Shown here piece after piece: positions 9,336-19,938 of a stretch of 58,602 bases of DNA. The DNA is from Stramenopiles sp. TOSAG23-3. Taxonomy: Eukaryota; Sar. The position numbers were made by a program, and so were the translations under genes. The notes beneath the pieces were generated by a model. The model was given only the letters and a program-made list of their open reading frames with translations. It did not search any database and was not told the DNA's origin. Within the stretch, counting starts at the first letter, position 1. The number at the start of each line of letters is the position of its first letter. The stretch covers positions 4,007-62,608 of the forward strand of contig LT642153.1 in the NCBI GenBank assembly GCA_900128585.1. Direction: 5' to 3'.

Positions 9336-10084
9336 GCGGAATACCTGACCTGAGCACGTGGAAAGTACGCCGCTACCCCTGCCTTTGGCTGTGAAACAGG
9401 GTGGGTGTAAACAACTCTTTCTGAAAATAAAATGAAATTTGGGACTGATGCCAGATAATTGTTGAACAGTGTGCAGGCCTTTTTTAGTTCTTTCAGCTAG
9501 TAGTCGGCTTTGTTTTAATTATTTACTTCTTTCTTATTACTTCGGTCATTCGGTCGCCCTTCTTCTTCTTGCTGCTGCCGCACAATGTAATCATCCTCCC
9601 GGCCGCCCCCCCCCCGCCCCCCATTCCGTTTTTTTTGTTTTTCCTTCTTGCTGTTGTTGTGTTAGGTATATTGTTGTTAATAATAATTTGTGTATGTATT
9701 ATTTTCCTTAATTCTAATCTCTTGTTCAGCCCATCAGTTTTTCGCTCATCGTCGAATTTTTTTTGATGCTTCGTTGGCTTTGGTTGTTTTGTTGCTGCTT
9801 ATGTTGAAGAAATAAAATTAGTTGTTTATATATTAGCTATATTAAGGCATATAATATTGTAAAAAATGCGGCATCGGGTTTTTCTTTTTTTTTCTTCCTC
9901 CTCCTCCTCCTCTCTCCCCCTCTCTTCTTCTCTTCTTTTTTTTGTGATTTTTTTTCACGAATTCAAATTGAAATTAAACCATAAAACACACAAACTAAAA
10001 ATCAATCGCGATAAACTTTTACTCTAAATTTAAGTTTTAGCTTTAATCCACGATCGTTTTTCCACGAAGGATATAAAAAGATAA
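9336..10084. other. Divergent low-complexity spacer
   Basis: The spacer includes a C-rich run (about 9600-9622) and a poly-pyrimidine tract (about 9885-9945, CTT/CCT units). Small frames here have homopolymeric translations and no gene character. It is the likely promoter region for the genes at 8865 (-) and 10085 (+). Confidence 0.5.
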
Positions 10085-11179
10085 ATGAAGAAGAGTCGTC
10101 TACAAAATCCGCACGTGCGTAAAATATGCCGCCCAAGACTTTTTTGCCCGAATGCCGTTTGTACCAACTCTGGTGGGTTTAAGGAGCTGCTGCGAGCTCG
10201 TTCTGGAGACTGTTACACTTTTGAATGCGCCACATGCAATGCTTGCCTTTCAGTATGTCCGTCCTGCTCGGCATTGATTCAAATAAAGTCAGCTAGCCTG
10301 GAAATTTGCCAATGCCATAGCTGTGGATTCTTGTCGCCTCGAGAACCACAGTTGTGTGTGTTTCTCGGCTTATCACCACTTCGACCGCTGGAAAGAAAAC
10401 GAAAACGACGGTCGCAGCGAGCCATAAGCGAAGAAAGGGTGATAAATCTAAGTTTTCGCAAATCCCAATGTGACCGTAATGAAAATAATTCTCCGGGTAA
10501 CCGATCCACCGCAAGACTAAGAAAAAAAACAGAGTTTTCGATCGGCACCAACGCTTCTTTACAAAAAAGGAAGCAGTTATTATGGTTTGAAAAATGCGTC
10601 GACCCTTTGATTAGGCAGATGGATATAAATCATTTCAAAAAGAGTCCTTGCATTGTTTTTTCTTCCGAGATGGTCGAACTGCTACGTTGTGGAAAACAAC
10701 TCGGCTATGGCGAGGCGGAAAATGGTTTAAAAGGTGATGTTGAAAATCTTTCGAAAAGATTTTTCGAAGACTTGCCAAATATGTTGAAATTGCGGGAAAC
10801 TATTTTAAAGGAGCCCCTCTGTAATCACGTAGGGAACACATTGGCTATTCATAATCATTCCACGGGCCGATGGAAACATTTAGTAGGACTATTGGGTGAA
10901 CAAAATAGAAACTTCGAACATAAAATACAGGAATGGCAATCTTTAAAAAATGTGTATTTGCCTTTGCTTGACGCTATAAACAAATATTTGAAATTTCTCT
11001 TCACTCGCGTGAAATATTTTCTCACGGGCGCAGAAGGATCAGTGCTTCCCGAAGACATAGGTTACAGTCCTTCTACTAGGCTTGTTGGTCATAATGGTAC
11101 CTTGCAACTTTGCAAACTCCAAGTTTCGCTGCTGCAAAAGCTTTACAGGACTGTGGGCAGCGTGATGCGTACAAAATAA
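10085..11179 (+). CDS. Cys-rich (zinc-ribbon-like) protein, unknown
   Basis: This protein has 364 residues from the ATG at 10085. The first 85 residues hold closely spaced Cys pairs (CPNAVC, CATC, CNAC, CPSC and CQCHSC), which suggests one or two structural zinc sites. Next comes a basic stretch (about 100-160, with ERKRKRRSQR and ARLRKK) that could be a nuclear signal, then a helical C-terminal half with no recognised motif. Function unknown; a nucleic-acid or protein-binding nuclear role is only an inference from the Zn and basic regions. It ends 138 bp from the converging acyl-CoA dehydrogenase. Confidence 0.6.
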   Translation: MKKSRLQNPHVRKICRPRLFCPNAVCTNSGGFKELLRARSGDCYTFECATCNACLSVCPSCSALIQIKSASLEICQCHSCGFLSPREPQLCVFLGLSPLRPLERKRKRRSQRAISEERVINLSFRKSQCDRNENNSPGNRSTARLRKKTEFSIGTNASLQKRKQLLWFEKCVDPLIRQMDINHFKKSPCIVFSSEMVELLRCGKQLGYGEAENGLKGDVENLSKRFFEDLPNMLKLRETILKEPLCNHVGNTLAIHNHSTGRWKHLVGLLGEQNRNFEHKIQEWQSLKNVYLPLLDAINKYLKFLFTRVKYFLTGAEGSVLPEDIGYSPSTRLVGHNGTLQLCKLQVSLLQKLYRTVGSVMRTK

Positions 11180-11317
11180 TGATTGCCAATAACAGGGTAG
11201 ACATAGTAATTTAAATAATAACAACCTTATTTTGATCTCTATTATCTTAAAAGGCGCTGTTAAAACGTTTTCCGAAAATCCAAACTATTCCCAACTGCAT
11301 AGACGGGTGTAGAACAT

Positions 11318-13276
11318 TCATAAGGCATGATCAAAGCTAAATTCTTCTTCTTTCATCGACATTACACTATTGATTGGTGCATGCATTGTAAGCTTGTGCG
11401 ATGCAACTCTTGGGAAAATGTTTTCGAAGTAAAATTCTGCAGACTTCATCTTTGCCTCGTAAAAGGCTTGGTCGCCTTCTCCGGATGCAATCTTTTTTGC
11501 CGCTGCCTCTTCCATTTTCAACCAGTGGTGGCCCATATTTATGTAGCCTGCAACCATCAAGTAATCTTGGGATGCCAAGCCTATGCAGTCACGGTTAGAT
11601 TGTCCTTTGGAGGCAATCCTGTAGGTATTGAAGTGTAAACTTGCGGTCTCTTTCAACAGCCGCCATGCATGGCTCTTCACGGAGGATGATGCGCCACTAA
11701 ACATGAGATCCTTGCAATCCTTGTACAACAGCGAGCAGTGGTAATTTATTGGCTTCAATTTCCCTTCCAACAAAATTTTTCGTCCCAACAAGTCCAATGC
11801 CTGAATTTGGGTCGTCCCTTCCCAGACAGCACTAATGCGGGAATCACGCACAATTTGTTCTTGGCGGTTGCTCTTGATGTAGCCATGCCCCCCGTATACT
11901 TGAATACCCATGTTGGCAGCTTCGACGCCAACTTCAGTTAAAAACCCTTTCAAAATAGGCGTTAAGAACCCGAGGCGGTCTTCAAGCGCTTTTGCGTTTG
12001 CGTCGTCTCCGCGCGCTTCGGCTTCCAACCGTTCGTCGTTGATGAGTCCGCATTCGTACACCATGCTACGCCCTGCCTCTGCAATAACTTTCTGCGTAAG
12101 CAGAAGGCGCCGTACAGTAGGGTGCACGATAATAGGATCGGCAGGGCCATCCGGGTTCTTCTTCCCGCTCAACGACCGCATCGCCAAACGCTCTTTTGCG
12201 TACCACAACGCGCCTTGATACGACAGCTCGGCCGCGGCCACCCCTTGAACCGCTGTTCCAACACGGGACGTGTTAATGAAAGTAAACATATGGTTCAAAC
12301 CTCGGTTTTCTTCACCAAGCATGTACCCCTCTGCATCTTCAAAATTGATCTCGCAAGTAGACGAGCCGTGGCATCCCATCTTATCTTCGATTCGTCCGAT
12401 TTTGCAGCCATTCAACTCTCCCACTTCGCCCGCCTCAGAAACGAGGCGCTTTGGGACCAGAAATAGGGATATGCCTTTTGTGCCTTCTGGGGCGTCCGGC
12501 AGTCTTGCCAGAACGCAATGCATGATGTTATCTGTCAGATCATGCTCTCCACATGAGATGAATATTTTTGTGCCAGTGAGCTTGTAAGTTCCGTCTTCTT
12601 GGGGAACTGCCTTGGTGGATACTTGTCCCAAGTCAGAGCCACATTGGGGTTCAGTTAAACACATCGTGCCAGTCCATTCGCCAGATACCAGACGCGCCAA
12701 ATATTTGTCTTTTAGTTCGTCAGATGCATGAGACACCATGGTGTTTATACACCCTTTGCTTAACCCTGGGTACATTGTCCAGGTGAAATTTGCTGTTGCA
12801 GCCATGTCCGCTGCAAAAAGGCTTAGGGAGTACGGGAGACCCTGGCCACCGTACTCTTCAGAGTTGCTTAAACCCTGCCATCCGCCCTCGACATAAATAT
12901 CGTATGCCTCTTTGTATCCCGGAGGTGTTTTCACGGTGTGTTCGTCGATCCATTCGCACCCATGCTCGTCCCCAACGGCATTTAAGGGCCCAAGCGTTTC
13001 CTCGCAGAACGAAGCGTGGGCCTCCATTACTTGCATGACAAACTCGGAGTCCACTTCGGAGCCACCGGTGTGCTCCATCTTTTTATAGTGCGATTCCACA
13101 TCGAATACATCATTCAGGACAAAGTTCATTTCTTTCAACGGGGCCCTGTAATTTCCGTCCATTGCGATCGAGGTTGTCTGAAAGCCACGTGGTGATATAG
13201 AGGCCGCTGCCGGCTGCCTTGGAAGAAAAGGCTTTTGGCCCACCTTGAACCGTCGGCCTATCGCTCGAAAAAACAT
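11318..13276 (-). CDS. Mitochondrial acyl-CoA dehydrogenase, DmdC-like subgroup
   Basis: This 652-residue FAD enzyme oxidises an acyl-CoA to its enoyl-CoA. The first 40 residues (FFRAIGRRFKVGQKPF, no acidic residues, Ser/Ala/Arg rich) look like a mitochondrial presequence. YRAPLKEMNFVLNDVFD then opens the catalytic part. Family motifs are MCLTEPQCGSDLGQVST (flavin-binding), KMGCHGSSTCEINF, VYGGHGYI and SAVWEGTTQIQALDLLGRK, the last placing the C-terminal FAD/dimer contacts. The extra C-terminal helical domain and the opening motif are those of the DmdC (3-methylmercaptopropionyl-CoA dehydrogenase)/long-form ACAD group of bacteria and many protists, rather than short-chain ACADs of about 400 residues. 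Substrate could be methylmercaptopropionyl-CoA or a medium/long acyl chain; sequence alone does not decide. The subgroup is common in bacteria, so ancient transfer or a mitochondrial ancestor is plausible. Confidence 0.9.
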   Translation of the reverse strand: MFFRAIGRRFKVGQKPFLPRQPAAASISPRGFQTTSIAMDGNYRAPLKEMNFVLNDVFDVESHYKKMEHTGGSEVDSEFVMQVMEAHASFCEETLGPLNAVGDEHGCEWIDEHTVKTPPGYKEAYDIYVEGGWQGLSNSEEYGGQGLPYSLSLFAADMAATANFTWTMYPGLSKGCINTMVSHASDELKDKYLARLVSGEWTGTMCLTEPQCGSDLGQVSTKAVPQEDGTYKLTGTKIFISCGEHDLTDNIMHCVLARLPDAPEGTKGISLFLVPKRLVSEAGEVGELNGCKIGRIEDKMGCHGSSTCEINFEDAEGYMLGEENRGLNHMFTFINTSRVGTAVQGVAAAELSYQGALWYAKERLAMRSLSGKKNPDGPADPIIVHPTVRRLLLTQKVIAEAGRSMVYECGLINDERLEAEARGDDANAKALEDRLGFLTPILKGFLTEVGVEAANMGIQVYGGHGYIKSNRQEQIVRDSRISAVWEGTTQIQALDLLGRKILLEGKLKPINYHCSLLYKDCKDLMFSGASSSVKSHAWRLLKETASLHFNTYRIASKGQSNRDCIGLASQDYLMVAGYINMGHHWLKMEEAAAKKIASGEGDQAFYEAKMKSAEFYFENIFPRVASHKLTMHAPINSVMSMKEEEFSFDHAL

Positions 13277-15023
13277 GTCAAGAGGGGAGGGGGGGGGAGC
13301 GGGGTGAAAGTTTGAGTGTGTTGTGGAAACTAGGGATGGTACTTCGCAGTAAGCAGATTCTTACCAAAATGCTGGGTTTCTAGGTGAAAGATTAGCGAAA
13401 TACGGTGTACTTTGCGGATTGCGTATCCATATCTAACTACTTGCGTTATACCACAGACCCGGAGAGCATAAACAGTAAAATGCGTCGCATGCGTCGTAAC
13501 GAAAGAAAGGAGGAGGATGATGGAAAGGAGGAAGAGGGGAAGACTGACTCTGACCACGAAGTAATAGTATTATTAGTCAAAGCGTCAGTACGTACTTATA
13601 ATTCGTATATATAATTATAAATATTTCTAAAAAAATTATAATTACATGTACACATCATATAAATTCAGCTTTTTTCGCCGTTTTGTTTTCGCTGTAGTTT
13701 TATTTTAGCCCTATATAGAGCTACTAGACTATGTATTAATGTACATATGATGAAGCGTTTAGAGAGTGGATGCCATCGATAATTCCAATAATAATTTAAT
13801 AATTATTTTAAATCATAATACACATAATTACTTAACATATAATTTCATAATTTATATTTTTATATACTAATAATGTGTTTTGTTTCTAAAACTGAAAGTT
13901 AATATTAAGGGAATTGAATCTTCATTATTCTTCACAGTTGAGAAGTTCGAAAGTTTTTGTTGTTCTCACTGTATCGTATCCATTTTTCCACTTGCTTTTG
14001 CTGTCCAACACCTACACTTTTTTTTAAATTTATAATAACAATTTTTTACATGCTGTACTTACATTTTTATTGTTACTTAGACGACTGTATCTATCGGTAT
14101 TATTATACGCACGTCTTTTTAAGATTTTTTTTTCCGTCCGTCTCGTCCCTCGTCCCTCGTCCCGTCCGTCCATCCCTGACTATTTTATTATTATTTTATC
14201 GAAATGTATTATAATAAATAGTAGTACTACTATATTTATATAAGCTATTTATTAACAAATAATTTTTTGCCTATTTCTTCAGCAATATTTTAGATTATTA
14301 TTTATTATAGACTATGTACTAATAATACAGTACTAGAACAGAGACGACCGGTCATCGTAGTCGTCTTTCATCATTTTTTAGCTCATAATACATCTACGTA
14401 GTCTTCTATCTATCTATCTCCTCCATCCTACCTCCACCTGTAAAAAAATTTAAAAAAAAACACGCACGAGCTGCTAATGCTAATTAATGCGCACAATTTT
14501 TTGTTTCTGTTCCTTGCTATTTCAATATTAATATTGTTTTAATATAGGCATTATTATCATTCTAAAATATGCACCCTATCTACTTAGTTATCTTCTTCAT
14601 TATATCTTAACACTATATAATTTTATCTCTACGGTAGATTACAATAAGTATACTACTATATAGAAGTACTATTTTTTAGTCGTCTTCTATCTATTGAAAT
14701 TTGCTTATTGCTAGAATGCATGATGCAGCAACAAAAACAGCAAATAATAAAAAAAAAAAAAAAAATTATAATAATATATTTCTTCATCATCGTCGAAAAA
14801 AAAAAATATACAATAATAATAATTATTATTAGTTAATAATTGTATTAGAGTCTATATATTTGTACATTGCTGTTAGTATTTTATTAACGGGTGGAAGGGA
14901 TGAAATATAAATCAAAGAAATTGCAGAGAAAAACGTTGTGCCTATAAATTACAACGTCAACCACTACTGCATTGTTTTTCTCCTTCTCCTTTCTTTCCAA
15001 AGTTGCTGAAGTCGACAAGAACC
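13277..15023. other. Long AT-rich divergent spacer (1.7 kb)
   Basis: No gene is seen. The spacer holds AT-rich sequence, a CGTC/CCTCGT pyrimidine-rich repeat at about 14136-14172, poly-A runs near 14750-14765 and AT palindromic stretches. A G-run (13286-13296) lies just upstream of the dehydrogenase start. Frames at 13405 and 13957 have low-complexity translations and are not believed. Confidence 0.5.
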
Positions 15024-17276
15024 ATGACCGATAACAATGAAATAATAACTTTCGAGACCGGATGGGGCAATATTGTGCCGCAGCTGGATCGTTTGAAAAC
15101 TATGTTGCAGACGGACTACAAAGACAACAAGCAGAAATCGTTTGACAAAAAATCTTACATGAAGGTGTACACTTCCGTGTATAACATGTGCACGCAGAGG
15201 CAGCCTCACAATTGGTCTGAACGTTTGTACGAGCGACACGGATCAACAATCAGAGACTACTTGAGGAAAGTCGTATTGCCGCAGATGCAGCAAGCTGATG
15301 CCAAAAATCTACTTTTGCAACTTCAGCGGCACTGGAAAAACCACAAAGTCATGAACAAGTGGATGCGACTGTTTTTCACTTACCTCGACCGGTTTTACGT
15401 GTTGCACCACTCTTTGCAATCGCTGGAAGATGTGGGGACACAGGCGTTCCGAACCGATCTGTACGACAAAGTAAAGAGTGCCGTGGCGGCCGAAGTGTTG
15501 GGATTGATTGAGGAAGACCGGAACAACAGGCCCGTGGACTTCGCGCTTTTGAGAAATATCGTGTCCGTCTTTGAAGCCATGGGCATGGGCACGACTAATA
15601 TATACCAATCTGATCTAGAAGAACCGTTCCTGAAAGTTTCACGAGAGTTTTATAGCACCAAAGGTGTCGAGTGGGTCACCACGGACGACACGCCGTCGTA
15701 CATGAAGAAAACGGAGCAAGCCCTTGCAAATGAAGCTGGACGAGTCAAGGAGTACATGATTGGAATGACGGAGTCCAAAATTTTGAAAGTGTTGGAAGAC
15801 GAGCTTCTAAAAAAGCACGAGATTGCATTGTTGGAAAAGGAGGGTAGCGGGTGCAAGGCATTGCTTGAGAACGAGTCCCTAGAGCACTTGAATCGAATGT
15901 ATCGTCTGTTTCTCAGAATACCGGATGGCCTTCTGCCGATGGCCGCCTGTATAAAATCGCACATTGAAGAAAAGGGGGTGGGGGTCATCAACGATCGCGC
16001 GCATGAAATCAAAGAGAGTGGAAAGGATAGTACGTCCGACCCCGCTTTTGTTCAAAATTTGATGGGTCTTCACGAAAAGTTTAAGTCCATCATCGAGCAG
16101 CAGTTTGATTCTAACGCACTGTTTCAGAAGGCCATGAAGGAAGCGTTTGAAGTCTTCGTAAACCGTGACGCCGGGTCACACTCCAACGCAGAAATGCTTG
16201 CTTGCTACTGCGATAGGTTCTTAAAATCGGGAGGTGATAGGCTTACGGAGAAGCAAGTTGAGGAAGAGCTGGACAAAGTCGTGCAGCTGTTTACATTCTT
16301 GCAAGACAAGGACATGTTTGGTGAAATTTACCGTAATTTACTAGCTAAGCGGTTGCTGAACCATCGGTCGGCCAGTGATGATGCCGAGAAAAGCATGATT
16401 GGCAAGCTAAAACTGCGCTGCGGCGCGCAGTTTACTCAAAAAATGGAAGGTATGATAAATGATTTAGCCATTGGTAAAGATCATCAAGAGAAGTTTAGTA
16501 GCACTCCCGAGATGTCCCAGCTATCCCCCGACTTCTCTGTACAAGTGTTAACGACAGGATTTTGGCCGTCGTATGTTACCTTCGAAATGGAACTTCCTAC
16601 CACGTTGCAGGCTTGCGTCGATGCCTTTCAATCGTACTACGAAAAAGATACAAACCATAGAAAGCTCAAATGGGTATACTCTCTAGGGAGCAGCAACGTG
16701 CGCATGTCTTTGAAAGACAAGAAAGGGAAGAAAGCCAATTTTGATCTGGCAGTGTCGACTCTGCAAGCATCGGTATTGGTCATGTTTCATGACTTTGAAG
16801 GAGAACTGTCATTCGAAGAAGTCAGCGCCAAACTGAACGTACAAGCGGGAAGGGACGCTTCCGTTGCCAAGTCGATAGTGAAGAAGACCCTCCACTCGTT
16901 GTCTTGCGGGAAACACAAAGTTTTAAAGAAGAATCCGAAGGGTAAAAGCATCAACTCGAACGACCGGTTTAGTGCAAACGCAAGTTTCAAATCCAGAACG
17001 ACTCGGATCCGTATTCCGATGGCATCTTTGGAAAGTTCGCACAACGCGAAAAAAATTGAAGAGGATCGAACCCATACCATCGAAGCTGCCATAGTGCGAA
17101 TCATGAAGACCAGGAAAGAAATGCAGCACAGTCTTTTAATTTCAGAAGTTGTACAACAATTGATATTTTTTAAGCCAGCCCCAAAAGCTGTAAAGCGGTG
17201 CATTGAAAATCTGATTGACCGAGAATATTTAGAAAGGCACGAGAGCCAACCAGGTCACTATCGTTACTTAGCATGA
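15024..17276 (+). CDS. CUL1: Cullin-1-type SCF ubiquitin-ligase scaffold
   Basis: The first ATG is at 15024 (an in-frame TTG lies at 15003), giving 750 residues, the normal cullin length. The N-terminal cullin repeats start with TGWGNIVPQLDRLKTML and contain the Skp1/F-box-contact region (VYTSVYNMCTQR). The cullin-homology domain includes LFTFLQDKDMFGEIYRNLLAKRLL and the winged-helix part ends in HYRYLA. The neddylation motif IVRIMKTRKEMQH places the acceptor at Lys 695. Among cullins it is most like CUL1, which links Skp1/F-box substrate receptors to the Rbx1 RING; an F-box-like protein is encoded at 39059. It is intronless. It acts in nucleus and cytosol, controlled by NEDD8 attachment. Confidence 0.92.
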   Translation: MTDNNEIITFETGWGNIVPQLDRLKTMLQTDYKDNKQKSFDKKSYMKVYTSVYNMCTQRQPHNWSERLYERHGSTIRDYLRKVVLPQMQQADAKNLLLQLQRHWKNHKVMNKWMRLFFTYLDRFYVLHHSLQSLEDVGTQAFRTDLYDKVKSAVAAEVLGLIEEDRNNRPVDFALLRNIVSVFEAMGMGTTNIYQSDLEEPFLKVSREFYSTKGVEWVTTDDTPSYMKKTEQALANEAGRVKEYMIGMTESKILKVLEDELLKKHEIALLEKEGSGCKALLENESLEHLNRMYRLFLRIPDGLLPMAACIKSHIEEKGVGVINDRAHEIKESGKDSTSDPAFVQNLMGLHEKFKSIIEQQFDSNALFQKAMKEAFEVFVNRDAGSHSNAEMLACYCDRFLKSGGDRLTEKQVEEELDKVVQLFTFLQDKDMFGEIYRNLLAKRLLNHRSASDDAEKSMIGKLKLRCGAQFTQKMEGMINDLAIGKDHQEKFSSTPEMSQLSPDFSVQVLTTGFWPSYVTFEMELPTTLQACVDAFQSYYEKDTNHRKLKWVYSLGSSNVRMSLKDKKGKKANFDLAVSTLQASVLVMFHDFEGELSFEEVSAKLNVQAGRDASVAKSIVKKTLHSLSCGKHKVLKKNPKGKSINSNDRFSANASFKSRTTRIRIPMASLESSHNAKKIEEDRTHTIEAAIVRIMKTRKEMQHSLLISEVVQQLIFFKPAPKAVKRCIENLIDREYLERHESQPGHYRYLA

Positions 17277-17570
17277 AAGAAAACACCGGCCAATTCTGGT
17301 TTCAAAAAGACAGAGAGCAGCATTTTGAAGAAGAAGTTCCGTACGAGAAGAAGGAGTGTGTGTTCAAAAATAATATTTTTAAAAGAGGTGGCAAGTAGGA
17401 CTATCATAATTAATAATCAAATAACGAAAACAGCATATATATAGTAGTGGTAGTAAATACAGGTAAATAGTATGATGGAAATGAAGAATTAGTGTTGTGC
17501 TCCACCAGCCCTCCTCCTCGCTCTTTATTTAGACACAAAACCTTAATCTTCAGAATCGGCGGCGCGTCCG

Positions 17571-18710
17571 TCACACCACGTCAATGGAGGCAAAGGTAAT
17601 CCCTCTGGCCTCAAACACAATCATCGTTTTGTTGTTACGGTCAAATAGAATTCCAATGCCTGCATTCGTATCGCCCGGTTGGCCCAGTAACGTCAGGGCA
17701 GAGTACCCGGCTGCTTTTTTCCATACTTCCCGGAACGGCTGCCAACTTTTCCCGTCATCGTGGCTGACCTTCAAAACCATGTCGGTGCGCAGCAGAAACG
17801 AGTTCGGGCCCGAATGGTACAATTTCCCGTTAGGGTGGACTAAAATAGAACTTTCGACTCCATCTATGGGTGATGGTAAATCATGGTTCGGTTCAGATTC
17901 GCTCCATGTCATCCCATCGTCGGTAGAGAACGCTATCTGTTGGTACCCTATTTTCTTTGAGTTTCGGCCTGTCACGACGAGCAACCCATCCCGTATTTCC
18001 ACCATTTGACACTCGCCCCCGTTCGACATCGCCCCACGTGCTTTTGCCCACGTCTGGCCACCATTGTCGCTATAGATGGCATGGCACGGGCCATGCATAG
18101 GCACCAACAACCTCCCCGTTCTCGACAATTGCACGCCTCCTGCATGGCCCGTTCCAATAAAACCTGGCGGTTCACGATGACCGTCGACGGAGCCAGAAAT
18201 GTTCACAGGAGGGGCCCACGTCACGCCCTCGTCCGCGCTTTGGGTTTGGTAAACGTCACGATTGTTGCGGGTAAAAATGAGGTGTACGATGCCAGTGCGT
18301 CGGTCTTGGACAGGACACGCATCCCCAATTGTGGTGTTTTGTCCACTCTGGGCTTCGCTATAAACGGTGATCGCGTGACTCCAGGAAAGCCCGTTGTCAC
18401 TGGACCTGCGCATTCGCAGGTCGATGTTTCCCCCATCCCCACACTGCACGTGCCGGGCTTCGACGAAGGCTAACAAATTTCCCTTGGCAGTTCGAATCAA
18501 TGAAGGTATTTTGTAGCACGCAACGTTTTCGTCGCCCATTGATGGGGAAACCCCCTGTGCCCCCGGGCACCAAAGATCGACCATTCCATTCTGATGTGGA
18601 AGGCAGCCCGGAGGTTTTATTGGCGGAACATACGGTTGTCCCCCAACGAGCGAGTACGATACGCAGCAAAGCGCAACCAACGTTTGGACGATTATGGGTA
18701 AGGCTCGCAT
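17571..18710 (-). CDS. Secreted exo-alpha-sialidase (GH33)
   Basis: This 379-residue protein starts with a clear signal peptide (MRALPIIVQTLVALCCVSYS). The six-bladed sialidase fold is marked by a YKIPSLIRT motif (family Y/FRIP, first catalytic Arg) and five Asp boxes: SSDNGLSW, SADEGVTW, YSDNGGQTW, STDDGMTW and SHDDGKSW. FVEAR follows the YKIP motif, GGECQ carries a candidate catalytic Glu, and SFLLRTDM supplies a second arginine. The enzyme releases terminal sialic acids from glycoconjugates outside the cell or in lysosomes/vacuoles. There is no membrane anchor. Length is typical of compact bacterial and eukaryotic GH33 enzymes. It converges on cullin-1, 294 bp apart. G+C is a little higher than in neighbouring genes, so lateral origin is possible but not shown. 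Confidence 0.9.
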   Translation of the reverse strand: MRALPIIVQTLVALCCVSYSLVGGQPYVPPIKPPGCLPHQNGMVDLWCPGAQGVSPSMGDENVACYKIPSLIRTAKGNLLAFVEARHVQCGDGGNIDLRMRRSSDNGLSWSHAITVYSEAQSGQNTTIGDACPVQDRRTGIVHLIFTRNNRDVYQTQSADEGVTWAPPVNISGSVDGHREPPGFIGTGHAGGVQLSRTGRLLVPMHGPCHAIYSDNGGQTWAKARGAMSNGGECQMVEIRDGLLVVTGRNSKKIGYQQIAFSTDDGMTWSESEPNHDLPSPIDGVESSILVHPNGKLYHSGPNSFLLRTDMVLKVSHDDGKSWQPFREVWKKAAGYSALTLLGQPGDTNAGIGILFDRNNKTMIVFEARGITFASIDVV

Positions 18711-18894
18711 CTTCTTTTCGGTTGTGACTTTTGCGACCGAAAGACCGAAGGGAAGAAAAGCAAGGGTGCAGTTTCTTCTTTTCCTGTCACGTTTTAAATT
18801 CGTTTCATCCTCCTTGACTGATAAACTCTTCCTCTCCTATTTCTCTCTTTAATCTCTGATTACCCCCTATAAAAAATGTATACTTGGTCATTTG

Positions 18895-18992
18895 TTCTTT
18901 TTCTTTCTTTCTTCTTCTTCTTCTATCTCCTCCTCCTCTTCTTCTTCTTCTTTTTTTTTCTTCTTCTCTTCTTCTTTCTTCTTCTCTTTTTT
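18895..18992. repeat. Poly-pyrimidine (CTT)n-like tract
   Basis: Almost pure C/T on the + strand for about 100 bases, mostly TTC/TCC units, 185 bp upstream of the sialidase start. Comparable tracts occur in other divergent spacers. Confidence 0.8.
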
Positions 18993-19316
18993 GTGTGTTG
19001 TTTCTTGTTGTTGATTTGATTTGCCTGTAGTATAGTGGCAATTATATGTATAGGTAAATATTAACTACTTAATTATATTATTAGAATAAATTCATTTTTC
19101 CGTTATTATTAAATTGTTGTACTCCTCTAAATACAAAACTATTCCTATTAAACTCACCACCTACCAACAACAAGAATGGACAAATGCTGAGTTAGATTCA
19201 TTTTTCGCGATGATAATATGAGGAAGATAAGCTTTAATTGTTTTTTTTATGATATAATTCATATATAGACACTACCGTAATAATCTTCAGTAGTATAGTT
19301 TGCCTTCCTCGTACAT

Positions 19317-19626
19317 TTGTTCTGACCTGCCCGATTCTCACAGAACATTCATTTTTTTGAATTTAAGCTTGGTGGCGAAGATCTTACGACAACTCTAACA
19401 TCTAACAGCATTATCTATATTAATAGTGATAATTTATATTCAGCGCAAAAAAAGTGTTGTTTTATATCTTCGTTGTTCTGACCTGCCCGATTCTCACATA
19501 CCATTCATTTTTTTGAATTTAAGCTTGGTGGCGAAGATCTTACGACAACTCTAACATCTAACAGCATTATCTATTAATAGTGATAATTTATATTCAGCGC
19601 AAAAAAAGTGTTGTTTTATATCTTCG
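19317..19626. repeat. 156-bp direct tandem duplication, two copies
   Basis: Copy 1 runs 19317-19472 and copy 2 19473-19626. Both begin TTGTTCTGACCTGCCCGATT and end in TTTTATATCTTCG. They differ at a handful of positions (for example CAGAACATTC against CATACCATTC, and a 2-base deletion in the ATCTATATTAATAG part). Near identity implies a recent duplication. Confidence 0.92.
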
Positions 19627-19938
19627 GACAAAGTTAGAGTCCTTACGTACCAATATAATGAGATAAACATAGTGTGTAATAAAAAACTTGTTGTGGTTGT
19701 TAAGAAAAATATAAAAAGAGGGGAGGAGTAGGGGAAGAGAAAGGGGAAAAAAAAAGGATAAAAAAAACAGTTCCCCGACCGGCAATTTTTATTATGGTAT
19801 TTTTAGAATTTCTTTGAAAATATGGAGCGGAAGGTTCACACAATTCTTCGCCAACATCAAAAATATATTAACTGAATAATTTTGAAAAAAAAAAATATTT
19901 TAATATTTACCCGTTTAACAAACAAAAAAAAACACAAC

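Larger units (their letters stand above)
18711..19938. other. Divergent spacer between sialidase and EF-hand gene
   Basis: Contents are a poly-pyrimidine tract (about 18895-18992), AT-rich sequence and a 156-bp tandem duplication (19317-19626, listed separately). No coding frame was recognised. Confidence 0.55.

Noticed and set aside
9469-9766. Small + strand frames in the C-rich spacer
   Set aside because: Their translations come from CCC and TTC/TTG runs (poly-Pro, poly-Cys, poly-Phe) with no family likeness.
19317-19626. Tandem repeat as an LTR or transposon end
   Set aside because: The two copies are directly adjacent with no internal coding region, so simple tandem duplication is the better reading.
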